Assembly (NCBI RefSeq): GCF_003286415.2
Contig: NZ_CP043450.1
Location: 4,836,001 to 4,900,000, forward strand
DNA from: Mucilaginibacter rubeus
GTDB lineage: Bacteria > Bacteroidota > Bacteroidia > Sphingobacteriales > Sphingobacteriaceae
Direction of reading: 5' to 3'
DNA: 64,000 nt
Numbering within the stretch: position 1 is the first letter of the stretch; each line of letters starts with the position of its first letter. The position numbers and the translations under genes are program-made. Of this stretch, positions 60,791-64,000 are shown piece after piece. The notes below the pieces were generated by a model that saw only the letters and a list, made by a program, of their open reading frames with translations, was not told the origin of the DNA and made no database searches.

Positions 60791-61654
60791 TTACAATTTA
60801 ATTTGAGATGTATCCCTTTTCGTCCTGAGCGAATCCTCTTTGGCAGTCTTAGCCGCTTTAATCGAATCTGCTTTTATATTTTCATTTTTTATACCAATAA
60901 CCTGGTTGGTATATTTTACATTGATCACTTTATAAGTATTCCAGCCTACCTTTGGCAACACCTGCTTGTAAAAAGCCTGGAGGTTGTTCAGCTTCACGTT
61001 AAGCGAGTCGGCGTTACCTATCAGGATCCTTTGGTTGCCTACCCTCGGGATCAGTTCAATCTCACGCTCGTTGTTCACATACATCTGTGCTATCTGCGCG
61101 TCCCAAAGCGAATCCTTACGGATATAATCTGCTGCCCTGAACAAATCTTTCGCCAACCTGGTATGCAATGAATCAACACGGTTAGTAAACAACTCGTCAA
61201 TGAAACCATTTGCCACCAATACCCTTGCGGTAAAGTTTGATGATAGCGGAATTTTTAAACCATGCTGATCTACATAAAAATCCATATCATAACGGTTCAT
61301 GATCCGCAGTATCGGCTGGCGCTGACTTACCTCAACCCTTAATACCCCGTCCATTTCGGTATAAACCTTGGCAAACTCAATAAAAGGGTTAGCCTTAAGC
61401 TTATCCTCCAGCTCCTGGATATTAATATTCTCGACACGTCTGCCTACCAGCGAGTGACTGGTAACTTCAATAATGTGATCAACTTCCTGCTTGTCAATAA
61501 AATACTGACCGCCAGGAATGCTCACATTTACCGAAGTACACCTAACATCCGCTTTTTTTGTTTCAATAAAACTCATGAGCACCACAAGGCCACCAAGGCA
61601 TATTACCCAGGCACAACCTATCAGCAGGCGCTTCCAAATGAGTTTTTTATTCAT
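60791..61654 (-). CDS. ftsQ: Cell division protein FtsQ/DivIB
   Basis: 287 residues with a short cytoplasmic head, one transmembrane helix (LIGCAWVICLGGLVVLMSF, residues 11-29), then the POTRA-type and beta domains of FtsQ: VNVSIPGGQYFIDKQEVDHI, IEFAKVYTEMDGVLRVEVSQ, and a positively charged tail. It links the divisome in the periplasm. It overlaps the murC stop by 8 bp and ends 1 bp before ftsA, so the three are translationally coupled. Confidence 0.92.
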   Translation of the reverse strand: MNKKLIWKRLLIGCAWVICLGGLVVLMSFIETKKADVRCTSVNVSIPGGQYFIDKQEVDHIIEVTSHSLVGRRVENINIQELEDKLKANPFIEFAKVYTEMDGVLRVEVSQRQPILRIMNRYDMDFYVDQHGLKIPLSSNFTARVLVANGFIDELFTNRVDSLHTRLAKDLFRAADYIRKDSLWDAQIAQMYVNNEREIELIPRVGNQRILIGNADSLNVKLNNLQAFYKQVLPKVGWNTYKVINVKYTNQVIGIKNENIKADSIKAAKTAKEDSLRTKRDTSQIKL

Positions 61655-63011
61655 TACTTAATACTTGTTTTAATGGCTGCACCAGCGTATCAATATCACC
61701 GGCTCCTACTGTTAACAATAGTTCAGGTTTTTCGGAAGCTATCGCAGCTACCGCGGCCTCCTTACTTAATATCCTTTTATTTTGCAAATGCATACGGTTA
61801 AGCAGCATCTGCGAGTCAACTCCTTCTATCGGCAATTCGCGCGCCGGGTAAATTTCCAGCAATATGAGCTCATCTACCATGTCCAGCACTTCGGCAAAAC
61901 CATCGGCAAAGTCGCGGGTGCGGGTAAATAAATGCGGCTGAAATATGGCCGTTAATTTTTTAGCCGGATATAATCTCTTAATTGATGATATGCATGCCCT
62001 CAATTCTTCAGGGTGATGCGCATAATCATCAATGTAGATATGCTCCGGTGTTTTAACAATGTATTCAAACCTGCGTTTAACACCTCTGAATGATGCCAGC
62101 GCCGCTTTAATATTTTCAGGCGAAATATTCAGCTTCAACACAGCTTCAATGGCAGCTACAGCATTCTCCACGTTGTGAGTGCCTGCTATACCCATTCTTA
62201 TATCGGTGATATTTACCGCGGCACTGTTGTAGTCGAAGTAAAAATCGCCGTCAATGATCCTCACGTTTGAAGCATGCGCGTCGGCAGTTTCATCTTCAAA
62301 AGCGTAAGTATAACCACCATCTAACGGCAAACCATTTTTGTGCACCAGCGTACCGCCCGGTTTTATCTGCGAGGCGAATAGCTTAAACGATTCGGTCAGA
62401 TGCGCGTGATCGCCATAAATATCCAGGTGATCTGCATCCATTGATGTAATGATAGCCACATCAGGAAACAGCGTAAGGAACGAGCGATCATACTCATCGG
62501 CCTCAACCACCATTACATTGTTTTTACCGTACAGCACATTGGTTTGGTAGTTTGATGAAATACCACCCAAAAAAGCCGAGCAATCATTGCCCGATGCCTT
62601 TAGCAAATGCGCTACCATGGTTGAGGTGGTAGTTTTGCCGTGCGTACCGGCAACAGCGATGGTGAACGAGCTTTTGCTGATCAAACCTAAAACCTGCGAA
62701 CGCTTGAACAACTCGAAGCCGTGACTTTTGAAATAATTAACGATATGTGAATCCTTTGGCACCGCAGGCGTATAAATGATCAACGTATCGCTGCACGGCT
62801 TTTGGAAACTCATCGGGATATAATCCGCATGGTCTTCAAAAACAACCTGGATGCCTTCGTTGTGCAACTGGTTTGTTAAATCAGTCGACGTTTTATCATA
62901 TCCGCAAACAATGCAACCCAAATGATGGAAATAGCGTGCCAGGCCGCTCATACCGATGCCGCCTATGCCTATGAGATAAACTCTTTTTATGTCGTGCAGT
63001 TCCATTTTCAA
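61647..63011 (-). CDS. murC: UDP-N-acetylmuramate--L-alanine ligase
   Basis: 454 residues, near the family length. It adds the first amino acid (L-Ala) to UDP-MurNAc using ATP. Seen: VYLIGIGGIGMSGLARYF (nucleotide-binding first domain), the ATP P-loop AGTHGKTTTS (residues 121-130), EADEYDRSF, TSMDADHLDIYGD, GTHNVENAVAAI, and the C-terminal IFQPHLFTRTRDF. The enzyme is cytoplasmic. It overlaps ftsQ by 8 bp and lies 48 bp after murG. Confidence 0.96.
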   Translation of the reverse strand: MKMELHDIKRVYLIGIGGIGMSGLARYFHHLGCIVCGYDKTSTDLTNQLHNEGIQVVFEDHADYIPMSFQKPCSDTLIIYTPAVPKDSHIVNYFKSHGFELFKRSQVLGLISKSSFTIAVAGTHGKTTTSTMVAHLLKASGNDCSAFLGGISSNYQTNVLYGKNNVMVVEADEYDRSFLTLFPDVAIITSMDADHLDIYGDHAHLTESFKLFASQIKPGGTLVHKNGLPLDGGYTYAFEDETADAHASNVRIIDGDFYFDYNSAAVNITDIRMGIAGTHNVENAVAAIEAVLKLNISPENIKAALASFRGVKRRFEYIVKTPEHIYIDDYAHHPEELRACISSIKRLYPAKKLTAIFQPHLFTRTRDFADGFAEVLDMVDELILLEIYPARELPIEGVDSQMLLNRMHLQNKRILSKEAAVAAIASEKPELLLTVGAGDIDTLVQPLKQVLSNE

Positions 63012-63018
63012 TTTGTTT

Positions 63019-63053
63019 AAAAAAGGCCCTCCTCCCTTTGGAAGAGGAGGACC
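63019..63053 (-). terminator. Terminator-like hairpin between murG and murC
   Basis: Minus-strand GGTCCTCCTC, 9-base loop, GAGGAGGGCC followed by TTTTTT: ten pairs with one mismatch. It lies 6 bp past the murG stop and 8 bp before murC. Confidence 0.65.
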
Positions 63054-63059
63054 ATCATC

Positions 63060-64000
63060 TTAATTGTTACTTATTATTTGGATAAGTTCCTTTGCTATAA
63101 CTTCATCGGCATTTGGCATGGCCATTTTACCAATGTTATTGCTCAATTTTTTCTGCAGGTCGCGGTCTTCAAATAATTCAAGCGCCCTGTCAACCAGCTT
63201 TGCTTCGGCGTCCCGGTCGGCCACAAAAACGGCCGCGTTTTCATGTACCAGGGCCAAAGCGTTTTTGGTTTGATGATCTTCAGCCACATTGGGCGAAGGC
63301 ACCAGGATCACCGGCTTTTTGATGGCGCACAACTCGGCAATAGTGCCGGCCCCTGCCCTTGATATAATAACATCGGCAGCGGCATAAGCCAGGTCCATCC
63401 GGGTTAAAAACTCCCTGATCTGCAGATCGGGGTGATAGTTTTCGCCCAGCTTTTCGATGATGCTTTTATAATAAAACTTGCCGGTTTGCCATATCACCTG
63501 TACATCGGCAGCCAGCAGTTTATCAATACCATTCATGATACTATTGTTCAGCGTACGTGCCCCAAGGCTGCCACCGGTTATCAGTATCGTTTTTTTAAAG
63601 TGCGACAAATGGTACAACTCCAAAGCCTGCATATGTTTACCGGCAATGTTCACGGCATCCTTACGGATGGGGTTACCGGTTTTTATGATTTTATCGGCAG
63701 GAAAAAACTTCTCCATACCATCAAAGGCCACGCAGATCTTTTGGGCGTGTTTGCCTAACCATTTATTAGTAATACCCGCGTACGAGTTTTGCTCCTGTAT
63801 GAGGTATGGAATCCCCTTTAGCGACGCGGCATATAACAGCGGCCCTGAAGCATATCCGCCGACACCAACCGCGGCATCAGGTTTAAAATCTTTAATGATT
63901 TTGATAGCCTTGCGCACGCTATTGGCAAGCTTGACAGGGAACATCAGGTTTTTGACAATGGAACCACGCTGAATCCCCTGGATATCCAAACCGATAATTT
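63060..64000 (-). CDS. murG: Lipid II synthase MurG (5' end outside window)
   Basis: Partial, 313 codons visible. MurG adds GlcNAc to lipid I at the inner membrane. Seen: VGGYASGPLLYAASLKGIPY, EQNSYAGITNKWL, the GGSLGARTLNNSIMNGID loop, LTRMDLAYAAADVIISRAG, and VPSPNVAEDHQTKNAL. The reading frame is open to base 64000 (the TTG at 63987-63989 is internal), and the N-terminal GGGTGGH-type motif must lie beyond the window. Confidence 0.93.
   Translation of the reverse strand, partial: IIGLDIQGIQRGSIVKNLMFPVKLANSVRKAIKIIKDFKPDAAVGVGGYASGPLLYAASLKGIPYLIQEQNSYAGITNKWLGKHAQKICVAFDGMEKFFPADKIIKTGNPIRKDAVNIAGKHMQALELYHLSHFKKTILITGGSLGARTLNNSIMNGIDKLLAADVQVIWQTGKFYYKSIIEKLGENYHPDLQIREFLTRMDLAYAAADVIISRAGAGTIAELCAIKKPVILVPSPNVAEDHQTKNALALVHENAAVFVADRDAEAKLVDRALELFEDRDLQKKLSNNIGKMAMPNADEVIAKELIQIISNN

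Noticed and set aside
1..64000. tRNA, rRNA or riboswitch genes
   Set aside because: I looked for tRNA-like T-arm sequence and cloverleaf stems in the spacers and found none that I could support; a tRNA search tool would settle it.

Overview
The window looks like the chromosome of a Bacteroidota bacterium, most probably a Sphingobacteriaceae member close to Mucilaginibacter or Pedobacter. The evidence is the gene families: type IX secretion (T9SS) type B C-terminal domains, GldF/GldG/GldA gliding-associated ABC transporter parts, DUF5686, DUF4397 and DUF6263 proteins, a histone H1-like protein, KTSC and OMP_b-brl_3 proteins, and TAnnTTTG promoter boxes with few Shine-Dalgarno sites. The genus is inference. 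I saw no tRNA, rRNA, CRISPR array or complete insertion sequence.

Layout. 1-5.8 kb: 3' part of a MutS-like ATPase gene, a zinc phospholipase/nuclease-like protein, then a LamG gene broken by an in-frame TAG followed 3 bp later by a von Willebrand A gene. 5.9-10.2 kb: sialidase-like lipoprotein, DedA protein and two DUF4397 lipoproteins. 10.2-16.3 kb: dnaN, a fused gldF-gldG gene, two small outer-membrane barrels and gldA. 16.7-22.4 kb: two tandem paralogous NHL-repeat/Ig-like proteins with T9SS type B tails. 22.5-27.5 kb: flavin reductase, glycyl-tRNA synthetase and an AI-2E-family permease set among dense palindromic repeats. 27.5-34.2 kb: an M16 peptidase pair, a lipoprotein, a DUF5686 barrel protein and a small CxxC protein. 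34.3-38.3 kb: ligA, then two secreted TNT-like (NAD glycohydrolase toxin fold) proteins and a small cytosolic protein that may be their immunity protein. 38.3-53.7 kb: DUF6263 and DUF885 proteins, DinB, an alpha/beta hydrolase, a TonB-receptor-like barrel, KTSC, DUF1634 plus a TauE/SafE exporter, a second M16 pair whose would-be catalytic subunit has lost its zinc ligands, a UbiD decarboxylase and dapA. 53.8-57.7 kb: histone H1-like protein, GH125 mannosidase, alpha-oxoamine synthase (serine palmitoyltransferase-like). 57.7-64 kb: division and cell-wall cluster murG-murC-ftsQ-ftsA-ftsZ on the minus strand, with murG cut by the window end.

How the genes relate. The murG-ftsZ run makes lipid II precursors and assembles the Z-ring. 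The Gld genes and T9SS-tailed proteins point to surface secretion and gliding-type machinery. Each M16 pair is built as catalytic-type plus non-catalytic subunit. Between genes lie at least four families of short palindromic repeats, several with arms conserved and cores present in both orientations; they account for many spurious small reading frames.

The best candidates for something new are the TNT-like pair with its small partner (36.5-38.3 kb), the doubly inactive M16 pair (48.0-50.7 kb), and the leaderless LamG/VWA pair with a hydrophobic C-terminal region and amber codon (2.3-5.8 kb).
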